Below are positions 45,610-54,863 of a DNA stretch of 64,000 nucleotides, piece by piece. Every line of letters begins with the position of its first letter. Positions within the stretch are counted from its first letter, which is position 1. The position numbers and the translations under genes were made by a program. This DNA comes from JAXGQE01 sp040766585 (lineage in GTDB: Bacteria; Bacillota; SLNR01), in assembly GCA_040766585.1 (NCBI GenBank), contig JAXGQE010000012.1, positions 26,793-90,792 on the forward strand, in the 5' to 3' direction. The notes below the pieces were generated by a model, which had not been told where the DNA came from, did no database searches, and saw nothing but the letters and a program-made list of their open reading frames with translations.

Positions 45610-45666
45610 CTCTTTTCATCCTTTCCTTTTATCACTGGGTATATAGACTGGGCTGCATAACACACA

Positions 45667-46641
45667 TCAGCTTCCTTGGGATGAAATGCTCTTTTTGATG
45701 TCAACGAGAAACTTATGAGCTTCCTCAGCAATGGTCTCGGCCTTGTCATAATGGATATAATGGCTCGTATCCAACACTATGCTGTCGCCGGTTTTCAGCT
45801 GCTGCAGAAAATCCTCCATCGTTTGTCCCCACCCGGGTACCGCGTTCTCTTGTTCTGTGGAGACGAAGAACAGCATGGGGGTATTGGCTGGCACTTTACC
45901 CGCCTCAACTTTTTTCGCATTGCTTGGCATATCATCGATTTCTCGAATCATATCCTTGGAGAACCCGTTTCGATAAAAACATGCCATATATTGATCCATG
46001 TCTTCTTTGGAAATTCTGCCTTCCTCTGCCAGCGGAAACCGTTTTCTCAGTTCAGCATCCGGAACCCATCGGATGAGTCCCGTTTTCACAAACCGATGCA
46101 TCCATGTAAGCATCCCTTTTTGTTCAATGGGCAGGATACTGACCGCTTTGGGTGTGCACGGATCCAGCCCGATGACCGCATGGATCTCATGGGGATACAA
46201 CTGCGTCCAATAGATGGCTTCAAGTCCCGCCATGGAATGGGGTATCAATACAAACGGGCCCGATTCACCAGCCCGTTCCAATGCATGGCGAGTTTCTTCA
46301 AGAACCTGAGAGATATCTCTGGAACAATCGGAAGAATGACTCCACCCATATCCCGGTCTCTCAACCACCGCAATCCGAAATCCTGGAATCATCCGTCTCC
46401 ATAGAGGCTTGAAATCAATGGTTGGTGCCGCTGTACCATGACCCGCCATAAATACACAAGTGTGTTCTCCATTCCCTTCTGCATACACATGAATACGCTG
46501 GCCGTTGACTTGAACCACTTTCCCTGGAGGCGGATAGTGATCTGCCTCTTGCGCTAGACTTTTCTTGTGTTTCACCCATCCTATGATGAGGATGCCGATC
46601 ACAATCAACAAAGCTACCCCCAACAATTTAAAAAAAAGCAT
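45667..46641 (-). CDS. Membrane-anchored alpha/beta hydrolase
   Basis: 324 residues with one N-terminal transmembrane helix (about 3-23). The nucleophile is in I-P-H-S-M-A-G, the acid probably lies in V-I-G-L-D-P or later, and the His is in D-T-S-H-Y-I-H-Y-D. An ester or amide at the membrane surface is the likely substrate. Confidence 0.85.
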   Translation of the reverse strand: MLFFKLLGVALLIVIGILIIGWVKHKKSLAQEADHYPPPGKVVQVNGQRIHVYAEGNGEHTCVFMAGHGTAAPTIDFKPLWRRMIPGFRIAVVERPGYGWSHSSDCSRDISQVLEETRHALERAGESGPFVLIPHSMAGLEAIYWTQLYPHEIHAVIGLDPCTPKAVSILPIEQKGMLTWMHRFVKTGLIRWVPDAELRKRFPLAEEGRISKEDMDQYMACFYRNGFSKDMIREIDDMPSNAKKVEAGKVPANTPMLFFVSTEQENAVPGWGQTMEDFLQQLKTGDSIVLDTSHYIHYDKAETIAEEAHKFLVDIKKSISSQGS

Positions 46642-47002
46642 TAACCTCCATCATCCCTTTCGAGTTTGATCTCTTTTCGTCCCGTTCATCCTTGGATTGT
46701 GTGGCGTTTTTGCCCGTTAACCAAGCCTGTCTCTGAACAGCAGTCTTTAAATTGCTTTACCGTATGGAATCATCTTCTTTCACTATGACTGAATGTGAAT
46801 CAGACAGTGAGATTGCAGATCGGGCGGTATTCTCACATCCCATACCCTTACCTGATAGTTTAGATTGGCGTAAAGAATGGAAAATCCTGCTGTTCCCGGG
46901 GTATTCGCCCGACGGCAGTCAGCTCCTGATTCGGACCCTTCGATGGAGTTCTCCATGATTTCAACTGACCGGATTCTGATGAGAGCATGGAGTATTTCCG
47001 GT
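46642..47002. other. Gap with no gene seen
   Basis: About 360 bases between the alpha/beta hydrolase start and the terminator of the acetyltransferase. Short open stretches exist on both strands but none has a ribosome site plus a recognisable motif. Confidence 0.5.
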
Positions 47003-47044
47003 AAAAAAATGAACTGCTCCAGCTCTCTCGCAGAACAGTTCATT
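47003..47044 (-). terminator. Terminator of the acetyltransferase gene
   Basis: Minus-strand 9-bp stem AATGAACTG / CAGTTCATT, 19-base loop, then TTTTTT. It lies about 80 bases after the stop at 47122. Confidence 0.7.
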
Positions 47045-47121
47045 GATTGCTGTTCAATTTGCCAAAACCCCATGCGGCCTATGGTGCCCCCCGCTGAGCA
47101 TCCCACCATGCTTGCTTTTGG

Positions 47122-47445
47122 CTAGTGCTTGGAATCAATCTTGCATGCCATCGGATCACTGTCAATATCGTCCGATATAATGTCAGCGTATTCCTCTTTA
47201 TGCTTTTTCAGCCACACATTGGCGTAGGAACAGCTGGCGGATGCTTTGAAGCCCTTTTCTCTGAGATGGCTGGCAACAACCTCCATCATTTTCCCGGCTA
47301 CACCCTGTCCCCGTAAAACCGGATTCACAAAGGTATGATCAATATCCACTTCACCATTGTCTTTCTTGATAAACGTGGTTTCAGCCATTAGTTCGTTCTT
47401 GTCATCGACGCTGAAAATCCGACCTTCTTCATATTTCCAGTCCAT
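47122..47445 (-). CDS. GNAT family N-acetyltransferase (YjdJ-like)
   Basis: 107-residue small GNAT domain: V-D-I-D-H-T-F-V, then R-G-Q-G-V-A-G-K-M-M as the CoA loop, and a C-terminal S-C-S-Y-A-N-V-W-L-K-K-H. Short members without extra domains are typical of the YjdJ/DUF4444-like group. ATG 47445 follows AGGAGGG. Confidence 0.85.
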   Translation of the reverse strand: MDWKYEEGRIFSVDDKNELMAETTFIKKDNGEVDIDHTFVNPVLRGQGVAGKMMEVVASHLREKGFKASASCSYANVWLKKHKEEYADIISDDIDSDPMACKIDSKH

Positions 47446-47776
47446 ACAATACCCTCCTGTCGGATCAAATATATTTACTACATAATCTATTGCACAAACT
47501 CCTTCAATATCCTTCTTGGTGAGCTGATGCATCCCGGTATGAAATGATTTTGATTGGTGATCAGAACGAGAGATTTCCAAACCATGGCAGTGTAAGCTTT
47601 CCGTAATTTTACTGTACACATCCATAAACCACACGCTGCCTCATATCGATTCATAGCATCTTTTCTGGTAAGAGCCCTCATGAATATCTAAGCATCCACG
47701 AAGTATGATTCTGTGTCCCCCAAAAAAAGCTGGGATCTGCTTACTGCTGCTCCCGGTTTCTTATGATGTTGAGTCA
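47446..47776. other. Gap with no gene seen
   Basis: About 330 bases. The acetyltransferase frame stays open upstream to 47634 but that stretch has no convincing start or conserved residues. No promoter could be fixed. Confidence 0.45.
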
Positions 47777-48622
47777 TTAGCTCCATTCGATATCTGTAAT
47801 GCCAACAGTGAAATCGATTAAGTCATCCTTTTGCAGCAGTGCATGAAGCTCGTAACCTGTTTTAGTGGGATAGATTTCATCATACAGCCACCATGCTCCG
47901 GATATGCGCTGATCTTGCTTGATCACTGTACAGTTTTTTAATACGATACGATCTATGGAGGTAAACCCTCCGGAATTATCCAGTGTAATGATTCGATCCT
48001 TTCCTCTTTTTTGAGAAGACCGAATCCGGCAGTCATGCAGGGTAACGAATTTCATAAAGGCAGGAATTCTATGGGCAAAATTCTTCTTGGTCTCCGCTCT
48101 GTACATTTTTGCTGCCTTGTCCACGGCCTTGCGATTCTCTCTGCAGTATGCGGTTATTTTCCTCTTCACATTCGGGGCAGCGTGGTCTAGTGCCAACACG
48201 CGAATATCCGCCACCATTTCGAGGATGTCAGAAGGCAAATATTGTTTCAGATGAGCGATACTCTGCCGGAACGTTTTTCGAAAGTTTTTCTTTTCCTGCC
48301 GTGCATCAAAGGGTTTTCTGCTAGCCAGATGAGCCCGGGCTCTTTCGATGGTTTCAACAACTTTCTGGTGCAGAATCCGTTGCTCTTCGGATGGAACTGA
48401 GTCCTCGTATGGCTGATTCAGATCCAACTCTCCGGGATACAGATCCTCAAATTGAATGGAAGCTACCTCTTGCTGCAGTTGGATCCATTTGCTTTCCTCC
48501 TGTTGATAAATTTCATGAAAGTACCTTTCTGAAAATGTGTCTGCCTTGGAGGAAACCTTCAAAAGCAGATGCAAATCCGTTTTTTGCATGGTCTCGTACC
48601 ATTCTTTCGTGAAATACTTCAT
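47777..48622 (-). CDS. DUF4085 family protein
   Basis: 281 residues; M-K-Y-F-T-K-E-W-Y and E-R-Y-F-H-E-I-Y are near the start, H-D-C-R-I and G-A-W-W-L-Y-D-E-I-Y in the last third, matching DUF4085. The centre is helical and basic. Function unknown; some DUF4085 proteins occur in accessory regions. ATG 48622 follows GGTGGGTG. Confidence 0.75.
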   Translation of the reverse strand: MKYFTKEWYETMQKTDLHLLLKVSSKADTFSERYFHEIYQQEESKWIQLQQEVASIQFEDLYPGELDLNQPYEDSVPSEEQRILHQKVVETIERARAHLASRKPFDARQEKKNFRKTFRQSIAHLKQYLPSDILEMVADIRVLALDHAAPNVKRKITAYCRENRKAVDKAAKMYRAETKKNFAHRIPAFMKFVTLHDCRIRSSQKRGKDRIITLDNSGGFTSIDRIVLKNCTVIKQDQRISGAWWLYDEIYPTKTGYELHALLQKDDLIDFTVGITDIEWS

Positions 48623-49255
48623 ACTTTTCACCCACCCAATAGACTAAATTTGTCCTGAGGCATGAATTGCCTATCCTGCATACGCACGTTATCCATAGCC
48701 TTTCTTTTTCGGAATGTACACCTGAGCTAACCCATTCATTCAGAGTATACCCTTTCAGTGAAATGATCTGCCTGTAATTTTGGTATTCTATCGTACTGTC
48801 TTCGAATATTCGTCAAGCTGTGGCAGTATCCCCTTCTTGGTAAAGAGGTACCGTAAATCTTTGATCCCAAGCTTTTGAATCTTTGCTGAACGTATCGGTT
48901 ACGAACCCTGTAAACCAGATGAGTTTTCTCTCGTAGGTGTTTGACCTTTCTGACCGGTTAAAAATGATCGATCAAAATAGAGGCTGCCTAGCTTTTTTCG
49001 ATTTTCTGATTCCCCTGGCCAGTGTCCATATTAACTCAGATAGTGGACGGCGTGTTATCCGACCTCATTGTATCATTCATCCGATGGTCCGAAAATCTAT
49101 TCTTCTGGTCTGCCCTGAAAATACTGTCTGAAATCTTGGCTGAAATTTCCTTCTGGTAACATCTATCGCCGTATTCTGCTGTCCATCCTGCAAACGGTAT
49201 TCTGCAAGGTGTCGGTCTCTGCAGATCGAATGCCGATAGGGATGAGTGGAAATTG
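48623..49255. other. Long gap with no intact gene
   Basis: About 630 bases without a credible gene. On the plus strand around 48890-48960 a short frame reads A-E-R-I-G-Y-E-P-C-K-P-D-E-F-S-L-V-G-V before a stop, so a decayed gene is possible but cannot be named. Confidence 0.35.
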
Positions 49256-49261
49256 ATCATA

Positions 49262-49296
49262 ACAAAACCGGTCTCGAAAGCTGAGACCGGTTTTGT
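49262..49296 (-). terminator. Terminator of the symporter gene
   Basis: Perfect 14-bp stem (ACAAAACCGGTCTC / GAGACCGGTTTTGT) around a 7-base loop, 37 bases past the stop. Confidence 0.85.
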
Positions 49297-49332
49297 CTGA
49301 TGAGACACCTTGAATCAAGAGAAGTCTTGATC

Positions 49333-50748
49333 TTACGGTTTGAATTCGTAGCTGACAATCGGAGGATTCTTGCCTGCTTCCAGTTCCGGCAGGTAGCGAT
49401 CCACGAAGTCGTAATGCAGTTTGAAGATTTCTTTTCTCAGTACCCACAGGATAACGAGTGTGGCAGTAACCCCGATGATGGTGGCTGTGTCTGTGACCAA
49501 CCACAGAAGACCGGTGTCTGCCCCTGACAGGAAGATCGGGCCCAAGAAGTAGGCAATGAACACCCATGTAGCGATCTTGTTGGCATGAGTGTCGCCGAAG
49601 ATGTAGTTGACGTTCTTTTCACCTGCGTAGTAGGCGGAAAGAAGTGTGGTCCAGGCAAACAGAGCGCCAGCGATGGCTACGACCACTCCACCAAAATACC
49701 CGAAGGCAATCTGGAAGGCGGCAGTTGTCAATGCGGCTCCGGTAACGCCCGGATTCAGTACATGAGCATTGGTGAACAGGATGGAGAAACCAGTGATGGA
49801 ACATACAACGATGGTATCAATGAAGTTTTCGCCCCAACCCCAGGAAGCCTGACGCACCGGATGGTCGGTAATGGCGGCTGCATGAGCGCCCATCCCGGAT
49901 CCCATCCCGGATTCATTGGAATACACACCACGGGCAATCCCCCAACGGGTAGCCATGGCCACCGATGCTCCGGCAAATCCGCCGGCTGCCAGTGCAGGTG
50001 AAAACGCATAACGAATGATGGACATGAACACAGAAGGAATCAATGCGAAGTTCTGGATGATCAGCGCAATACCAGCGATGATGTACAGCATCGCCATGAA
50101 CGGTACTACCTTGTCCGCAACGGAGGCAATACGCCGTACGCCGCCGATGATGGTAACGCCCAATGTGATGAAAATGATAACGATCCCGATCATCAGGTCA
50201 AAACCGAATGCCTGCTTCATGGATGTGGCAACAGCGTTGGTCTGTACCAGCAAGCTCCACGGAGATGTCAAAAATGCCTGCCAGGCCAATACATAGGCCA
50301 AGCCTCTCCATCCCAGTGCATTCTTCATAACATAGTTACGGCCGGCCAGGTATTCGTCCAATGATTCGAATCGAACACGATACCGTTGTCCCAGAATAAT
50401 TTCGCCCGCTTTGGTGGCCATACCGACCATGGCGGTCATCCACATCCAGAACAGTGCGCCAGGACCTCCGGCGGTAATCGCTACGGCTACCCCGGATACG
50501 TTCCCTGTACCGATTGTGGATGCAATGGCTGTGGCAGCTGCCTGGAAACCAGTGACTGTGCCGACGCCGGTTTTGGACTTGTCAAACATCTTGCCAAATG
50601 TGTTCTTCATGTGGAACATCCAGCGAAGCTGGTAATACCCTTTGGTTCCAATAGTTAGCATTAAGCCGGTTCCTAAGACCCCGATAAACAGAGGGGGACC
50701 CCAGAAAAAGTTACTGATGGTTCCAACAATTTGTTCTAACAGAGCCAA
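49333..50748 (-). CDS. Alanine/glycine:cation symporter (AGCS family)
   Basis: 471-residue Na+- or H+-coupled amino acid carrier with about 11 helices. Signatures include G-T-G-N-V-S-G-V-A (near 86), P-G-A-L-F-W-M-W near 110, and N-E-S-G-M-G-S-G. TTG at 50748 has AGGAGGGATATCA upstream. Two AT-rich repeated motifs upstream may control it. Confidence 0.92.
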   Translation of the reverse strand: MALLEQIVGTISNFFWGPPLFIGVLGTGLMLTIGTKGYYQLRWMFHMKNTFGKMFDKSKTGVGTVTGFQAAATAIASTIGTGNVSGVAVAITAGGPGALFWMWMTAMVGMATKAGEIILGQRYRVRFESLDEYLAGRNYVMKNALGWRGLAYVLAWQAFLTSPWSLLVQTNAVATSMKQAFGFDLMIGIVIIFITLGVTIIGGVRRIASVADKVVPFMAMLYIIAGIALIIQNFALIPSVFMSIIRYAFSPALAAGGFAGASVAMATRWGIARGVYSNESGMGSGMGAHAAAITDHPVRQASWGWGENFIDTIVVCSITGFSILFTNAHVLNPGVTGAALTTAAFQIAFGYFGGVVVAIAGALFAWTTLLSAYYAGEKNVNYIFGDTHANKIATWVFIAYFLGPIFLSGADTGLLWLVTDTATIIGVTATLVILWVLRKEIFKLHYDFVDRYLPELEAGKNPPIVSYEFKP

Positions 50749-50867
50749 TGATATCCCTCCTAAAATGTAATACATACTTGCCTTTAGCCATCAGTGATTC
50801 ATTTATTTGCATTCTCACCCCCCACTTAAGATACGGAACATTGATAATATTCATTATATTACTAATA

Positions 50868-50890
50868 TTAAATATATTCTGAATATTTAA
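50868..50890. promoter_or_regulatory. Palindrome upstream of the symporter gene
   Basis: TTAAATAT / ATATTTAA arms (50868-50875, 50883-50890). It contains ATATTCTGAATATTT (50874-50888), repeated with one change at 51120-51134. Confidence 0.45.
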
Positions 50891-51113
50891 CATATTTTCA
50901 AAAACTCCTTCTAGTTTCGCGGGCAAAATAAAAAAATATTTTCGTAAAGTCAGCATCTAGATTATGTCGTTGGCGGGTCGATGCACCCGGATGATATCCA
51001 CTTCAAACCACACAAATAGACGCTCGATCCGATACCATCCATACCAAATTCAACTCTTCGATGCGGCTTATTTCACGCGCATTATTACGTGAATATTAAA
51101 AATATTAGGAATG

Positions 51114-51134
51114 TTAGAAATATTCTAAATATTT
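51114..51134. promoter_or_regulatory. Second copy of the AT-rich motif
   Basis: TTAGAA-ATA-TTCTAA (51114-51128) overlapping ATATTCTAAATATTT (51120-51134). It ends one base before the -35 at 51136. Confidence 0.45.
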
Positions 51135-51135
51135 G

Positions 51136-51164
51136 TTGCTTTTTTCTTTTCACTTTGCTACAAT
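51136..51164 (+). promoter_or_regulatory. Promoter leading to a short terminated transcript
   Basis: TTGCTT (51136-51141), 17 bases, TACAAT (51159-51164). A terminator lies only about 20 bases downstream, and no plus-strand gene follows for 2 kb. Confidence 0.5.
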
Positions 51165-51185
51165 CGAATTGCCACGATTTACCCT

Positions 51186-51218
51186 GAGGGCGCCATTGGA
51201 TCAGGTGCTCTCTTTTTT
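51186..51218 (+). terminator. Terminator just after the 51.15-kb promoter
   Basis: Nine paired positions, including G-U pairs: GAGGGCGCC (51186-51194) with GGTGCTCTC (51204-51212), then TTTTTT. With the promoter it would yield an RNA of about 45-50 bases. Confidence 0.55.
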
Positions 51219-51281
51219 GACCTATCCAGTTCTCTTTCCACCAGAACAGATGTAAGCTGAAATGAAAATCCGAAATCTCAC

Positions 51282-51321
51282 AAAAAAACCAGCCGTTGTG
51301 ATTTGTATCACTCTGACTGGT
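51282..51321 (-). terminator. Terminator of the HEAT-like gene
   Basis: Minus-strand ACCAGTC / GGCTGGT stem with an inner GTGAT/ATCAC pair, then a seven-T run; 84 bases after the stop. Confidence 0.65.
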
Positions 51322-51404
51322 ACAGATTCTCTATGGGATGATTCTTTGGATTGAATGCAAACCGGAACATGGTCTTACAATGCTCTTTGTTTTGTTGTAC
51401 GAAT

Positions 51405-52082
51405 TCACTCCTTTGTTCTCTCTGCTATCGGGAGTGATGAATGCTTTCGCAGAAATTTTTCAGCTTTCCCCGCGACTGATTTTCGCGCACTCCGCCGCTG
51501 ACCTCTGGCAAACTCCAAGATATCTTCCTGATAATTTGAATTCGAAAAATATTGATCAAAACAGTCGATGACATGTCCACAGAGGATCCGGTTGCACTCC
51601 GGAGAGGGTTCGTCGTGGCGGTAGTACACGATGTCCGGAACTTCCAGCAGCTTTTTGGTGATGACTGCCTCAAAATGGGGCTTGGCCAGAACAATTTTCC
51701 AGGCGTTCCCTACAACGGCAGCCGCCGTAATCATTTGGGGATCCCGGATACGATCCAGATACTCATGAAGGATTGAGTCCAGTTTTGATTCTTGATCCGA
51801 CTTCGCCAAATTGGACAAGATTGCGATTCCATCCCATTTGATGAAGCTGTTGGAGTTATACATCAAATCAACAATCCGCCCAAAATAGGGATATATTATC
51901 TCAGGATCCTTCTCGCTCACCTTTCGGATGACCTTGGTGCAGACAAACCGAATATTGCCTTTCTCATTGTTGACAATGTCCAAGAGAGTCTTTACCATTG
52001 ACGGATCATCCAGCACCCGAGGGATCCAACTTTCAACCTCCGATTTGGTTTTTATCTCTTTGACCATGCGATCGTAATCCAT
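51405..52082 (-). CDS. HEAT/ARM-like helical repeat protein
   Basis: 225 residues, almost all amphipathic helices in repeating pairs (M-V-K-T-L-L-D-I-V-N-N-E-K-G-N-I-R; Y-F-G-R-I-V-D-L-M-Y; A-A-A-V-V-G-N-A). No catalytic motif. ATG 52082 follows GGGAAGTGAATTCA and lies 6 bases after the methyltransferase stop, so the genes are coupled. It may be a binding scaffold. Confidence 0.7.
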   Translation of the reverse strand: MDYDRMVKEIKTKSEVESWIPRVLDDPSMVKTLLDIVNNEKGNIRFVCTKVIRKVSEKDPEIIYPYFGRIVDLMYNSNSFIKWDGIAILSNLAKSDQESKLDSILHEYLDRIRDPQMITAAAVVGNAWKIVLAKPHFEAVITKKLLEVPDIVYYRHDEPSPECNRILCGHVIDCFDQYFSNSNYQEDILEFARGQRRSARKSVAGKAEKFLRKHSSLPIAERTKE

Positions 52083-52087
52083 TGAAT

Positions 52088-52828
52088 TCACTTCCCTTTT
52101 GGAAAGGCTGATTCTTGCTTTGTGGCACTCATGACAATCAGAGAAATATCATCCTGGATGTCTGCATCCAAAAATTCCACATCGGGAAACCCGCGATTCT
52201 CTTTCGCCCATTCAGCCCACGGCCGCCAAATCTCTTTGGGCTTTTCCATATCGTAACATGCCGAAATTGTCACCAGCTGAGTCTTCTCCCAGAGATTCCG
52301 CCACCATGTTTTGCTGTGGAAGCTGAACATATCTCCCTCCCAATGCTCTTTTAGCGTATCGGGATACCCTTTCACATACTCCCTCTTTAAACCGGGGACG
52401 ACGATACCAAATTGTCCTCCGGTCTTTACCAGTTTGGAAAACGTGCAGGGAAAATAGGTATCATCCGTTCCGAAATACTGATAACTGTCAATGGCGATCG
52501 CGGCATCAAAGAATCCTTCAGCGTAGGGCAGCGCATGGGCTTCTGCATGGATCGGGAAAACCCGGTCTGCCACTCCTTTCTTTTCAAAGTGCTGCAGATT
52601 CTCAGAAGCGCTGATCCATAAATCGGTGGCAAATACCGTAACCCCGAATTCTCTGGCTAAAAACACAGAAGTGATGCCCTTTCCACACCCCATGTCCAGG
52701 ACCTTCATACCCGGCTTCAAATCCATGTGCTGGCACAATTCCTCCAGGAGCCACAATGGATTGGGGCCCATCCAGTTTTCTTGAATCCATATTGGGTCGT
52801 ACTTCTCTGTTCTCGGAAATCTTTTCAT
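52088..52828 (-). CDS. SAM-dependent methyltransferase
   Basis: 246 residues. Motif I V-L-D-M-G-C-G-K-G-I-T-S, motif II region G-F-F-D-A-A-I-A-I-D-S-Y-Q-Y-F, after A-T-D-L-W-I. The N terminus (F-P-R-T-E-K-Y-D-P-x-W, M-G-P-N-P-L-W-L-L-E) recurs in small-molecule methyltransferases of Bacillota. ATG 52828 follows a G-run (GGGGGGATAGAA). Confidence 0.85.
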   Translation of the reverse strand: MKRFPRTEKYDPIWIQENWMGPNPLWLLEELCQHMDLKPGMKVLDMGCGKGITSVFLAREFGVTVFATDLWISASENLQHFEKKGVADRVFPIHAEAHALPYAEGFFDAAIAIDSYQYFGTDDTYFPCTFSKLVKTGGQFGIVVPGLKREYVKGYPDTLKEHWEGDMFSFHSKTWWRNLWEKTQLVTISACYDMEKPKEIWRPWAEWAKENRGFPDVEFLDADIQDDISLIVMSATKQESAFPKGK

Positions 52829-53031
52829 TTCTATCCCCCCATTTGGTAAAGTAACAAAACAAATAAGTTTCTTGCTTCAGTCCACACTTTCTGATCTCCA
52901 ATGAATCACAGCCGTTAGTATCCCAGTGCTCAGGTTACACCCGAAACTGAACGACTTCTTCTTATGAGTAAAGATCCATTATTATCTGACTGATTCTGTG
53001 CACTCTGTTAACATGTTCATTCGCGGAAAGA

Positions 53032-53060
53032 TTGGAGAAATATTCGATGTATGGTAATAT
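53032..53060 (+). promoter_or_regulatory. Promoter of the 53.2-kb lipoprotein
   Basis: TTGGAG (53032-53037), 17-base spacer, extended -10 TG-G-TAATAT (53055-53060). The implied leader is about 165 bases long. Confidence 0.5.
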
Positions 53061-53124
53061 GAACGTGTCATTCTCGATAATTCCCGTATGGCGGGTCCTT
53101 GGTAGATAGGATCCAATGAGTCAG

Positions 53125-53196
53125 AGGGAGTACTTGTTGGTTCAAGATATGGAGATATCCTGTATGCTCCCTGGAACCACTGAGGAATGCTTCCTC
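53125..53196 (+). ncRNA. Structured leader, possible H-type pseudoknot
   Basis: Stem 1 AGGGAG (53125-53130) with CTCCCT (53167-53172). Stem 2 TGGTTC (53138-53143), inside the first loop, with GAACCA (53174-53179), just past stem 1: the topology of an H-type pseudoknot. A small hairpin GATAT-GGAG-ATATC (53146-53159) sits in the loop, and GAGGAA-TGC-TTCCTC (53182-53196) follows, 36 bases ahead of the start codon. It does not match a riboswitch class I can recall. Chance pairing is possible. Confidence 0.35.
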
Positions 53197-53231
53197 CAAT
53201 AATATCTTTCGCACAGGAAGGTTGTGATCGG

Positions 53232-53678
53232 ATGAAGAAAATCCTGGCTGCCGTTTTACTGATTACAGCGCTTTGCATACTCACCAGCTGCCAAGAAAAA
53301 ACCGATGAACCGGTACTGTGGATTAACCCGGAGCCTACCGAATACTGGACCTATATGTCCTCCACCCCTGGTATTGCTCTTACAGCAGTGCTCACACTGG
53401 ACTTAAAGAACAGTGATTTCAAGTACCATTGGATTGCAGAGCAAGGAACATTTTTGATGTGGCACGGGAATGACGGCCAAGGTCGCTTAGAAGATTTGGG
53501 CCGTGATATCAAGACCAATGTGCATAAGTTGTATTGGACAGCTGGACCCGAACCTTTCACTGATCCATCCCTAAGGGTCTACGTAACGGTTGAAAATATT
53601 GAAACACAGGAAGTCATAGCTGAAACCTACATTGAAATTCAGCAGCCCGAAGAAGGTCATTTTGTTATTGATCAATAA
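53232..53678 (+). CDS. Predicted lipoprotein
   Basis: 148 residues; M-K-K-I-L start, hydrophobic core and lipobox L-T-S-C. The mature region is beta-rich and resembles Ig-like or copper-amine-oxidase-type extracellular sheets (A-V-L-T-L-D-L-K, R-V-Y-V-T-V-E-N-I) without a firm family. ATG 53232. Long structured leader upstream. Confidence 0.7.
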   Translation: MKKILAAVLLITALCILTSCQEKTDEPVLWINPEPTEYWTYMSSTPGIALTAVLTLDLKNSDFKYHWIAEQGTFLMWHGNDGQGRLEDLGRDIKTNVHKLYWTAGPEPFTDPSLRVYVTVENIETQEVIAETYIEIQQPEEGHFVIDQ

Positions 53679-53720
53679 CCCAATTCGTGCCTTATGTAAG
53701 CATTCCAATAAATCCATCGT

Positions 53721-54659
53721 TTACTGTAACAGAAGCAATGCTTGTTCATAGGCTGGGTCAATCGTGCTATCCATCCACTGATCCAGGGATTCCTCAAAAT
53801 TCTCATTTCGATAGAGCTTCCCATGATGGAAGGCTATATACTGAATCAGGGAAGATGCAGCGTACGTATTCATGTATCCAATCCTGGGACAACCATTGAA
53901 TATACTGGCATACCCTTCAATCAGAAAAGGTTCGAGAGATGGATCATTCAAACTCCAACGCATATCCGCTAAATCTCTTTCGGCCAGCCCATACCCCGAT
54001 AATGAAAAATCAATCGGAACAATCTCGCGATTATGCAGAATCAGATTGGACTTGTTCAGATCTCCATGGATCAGAATGAAATTGCTTTTTTCTTTTTGCA
54101 GTAGTTTTGTGAATACAGACAAGAATGAACCGATCTTGTGGTAGTGTCTCTCGAAGAGATGCCCCTTTTGATGAGCTTCTTCAATTTCCGCATAAACCAT
54201 CTCCATCAGACGCCCATCGTAGGAATATCGATTCAGAATGTGCCATTTGGACATTTGTTGATGGAGTCGTCCAATCGTTCTGCCGATTTCAAATGCAATC
54301 TCCTGGGTCATTGGAAAATCAATCAAATCTTCTCCTTCGATCCAGGACAATACAGTTGCCAAATCTCCAGATTGCAGTTCGGTTATGTATTTTCCCTGTT
54401 TGTTTTTGAGGGGCTGCTGAACTCGCAAGTTTGTTTCGGAGTTGATCTTGGAGAGCAATTCGATTTCGCTCTTCACATAAACCCGCCGCGGAATTTTTCC
54501 GTTCAGAAATTGAAAATTCAGTCCTTCCGCTTCTCTGTGAATACGAACAAGGTAGCTTATTGTACGATCTTGAATCTTGTATGTTATATTTTCATTGTGT
54601 CGAATGTATGAAAACTCAGGTTCCACAAAGTGATAATGCTGCAATACTTCCTCAATCAT
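53721..54659 (-). CDS. Aminoglycoside phosphotransferase (APH)-family kinase
   Basis: 312 residues. N-lobe with Y-L-V-R-I-H-R, catalytic loop I-H-G-D-L-N-K-S-N-L (near 195), metal motif I-D-F-S-L-S-G-Y-G. Distant from known resistance enzymes; small-molecule kinase activity (for example homoserine or a choline-like substrate) is as likely as drug phosphorylation. Confidence 0.85.
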   Translation of the reverse strand: MIEEVLQHYHFVEPEFSYIRHNENITYKIQDRTISYLVRIHREAEGLNFQFLNGKIPRRVYVKSEIELLSKINSETNLRVQQPLKNKQGKYITELQSGDLATVLSWIEGEDLIDFPMTQEIAFEIGRTIGRLHQQMSKWHILNRYSYDGRLMEMVYAEIEEAHQKGHLFERHYHKIGSFLSVFTKLLQKEKSNFILIHGDLNKSNLILHNREIVPIDFSLSGYGLAERDLADMRWSLNDPSLEPFLIEGYASIFNGCPRIGYMNTYAASSLIQYIAFHHGKLYRNENFEESLDQWMDSTIDPAYEQALLLLQ

Positions 54660-54863
54660 GTCACACCCCCTCCCATGGATTGAATGAACCCAACTTCCAA
54701 TCCTCAGATGGTCATATGAGTGGCAGCCGATATTGTCAAATCCTCATTGGATTCTATCGTTTGCACGAATGATGATTCATTGATTATGTGACCTGAATCT
54801 TTAGTCTTCGCAATATATGATACAAACCTCTTGTATTTCATGAATTCAGAAAGCAGCCATGTG

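Noticed and set aside
46783..47109. Open frames on both strands in the 46.8-47.1 kb gap
   Set aside because: No ribosome site and no motif; a terminator lies inside.
49036..49308. Short minus-strand frame before the symporter terminator
   Set aside because: It runs through the terminator hairpin and has no conserved pattern.
50820..51135. AT-rich region considered as a replication origin
   Set aside because: No DnaA boxes or iterons were seen; the repeats fit operators better.
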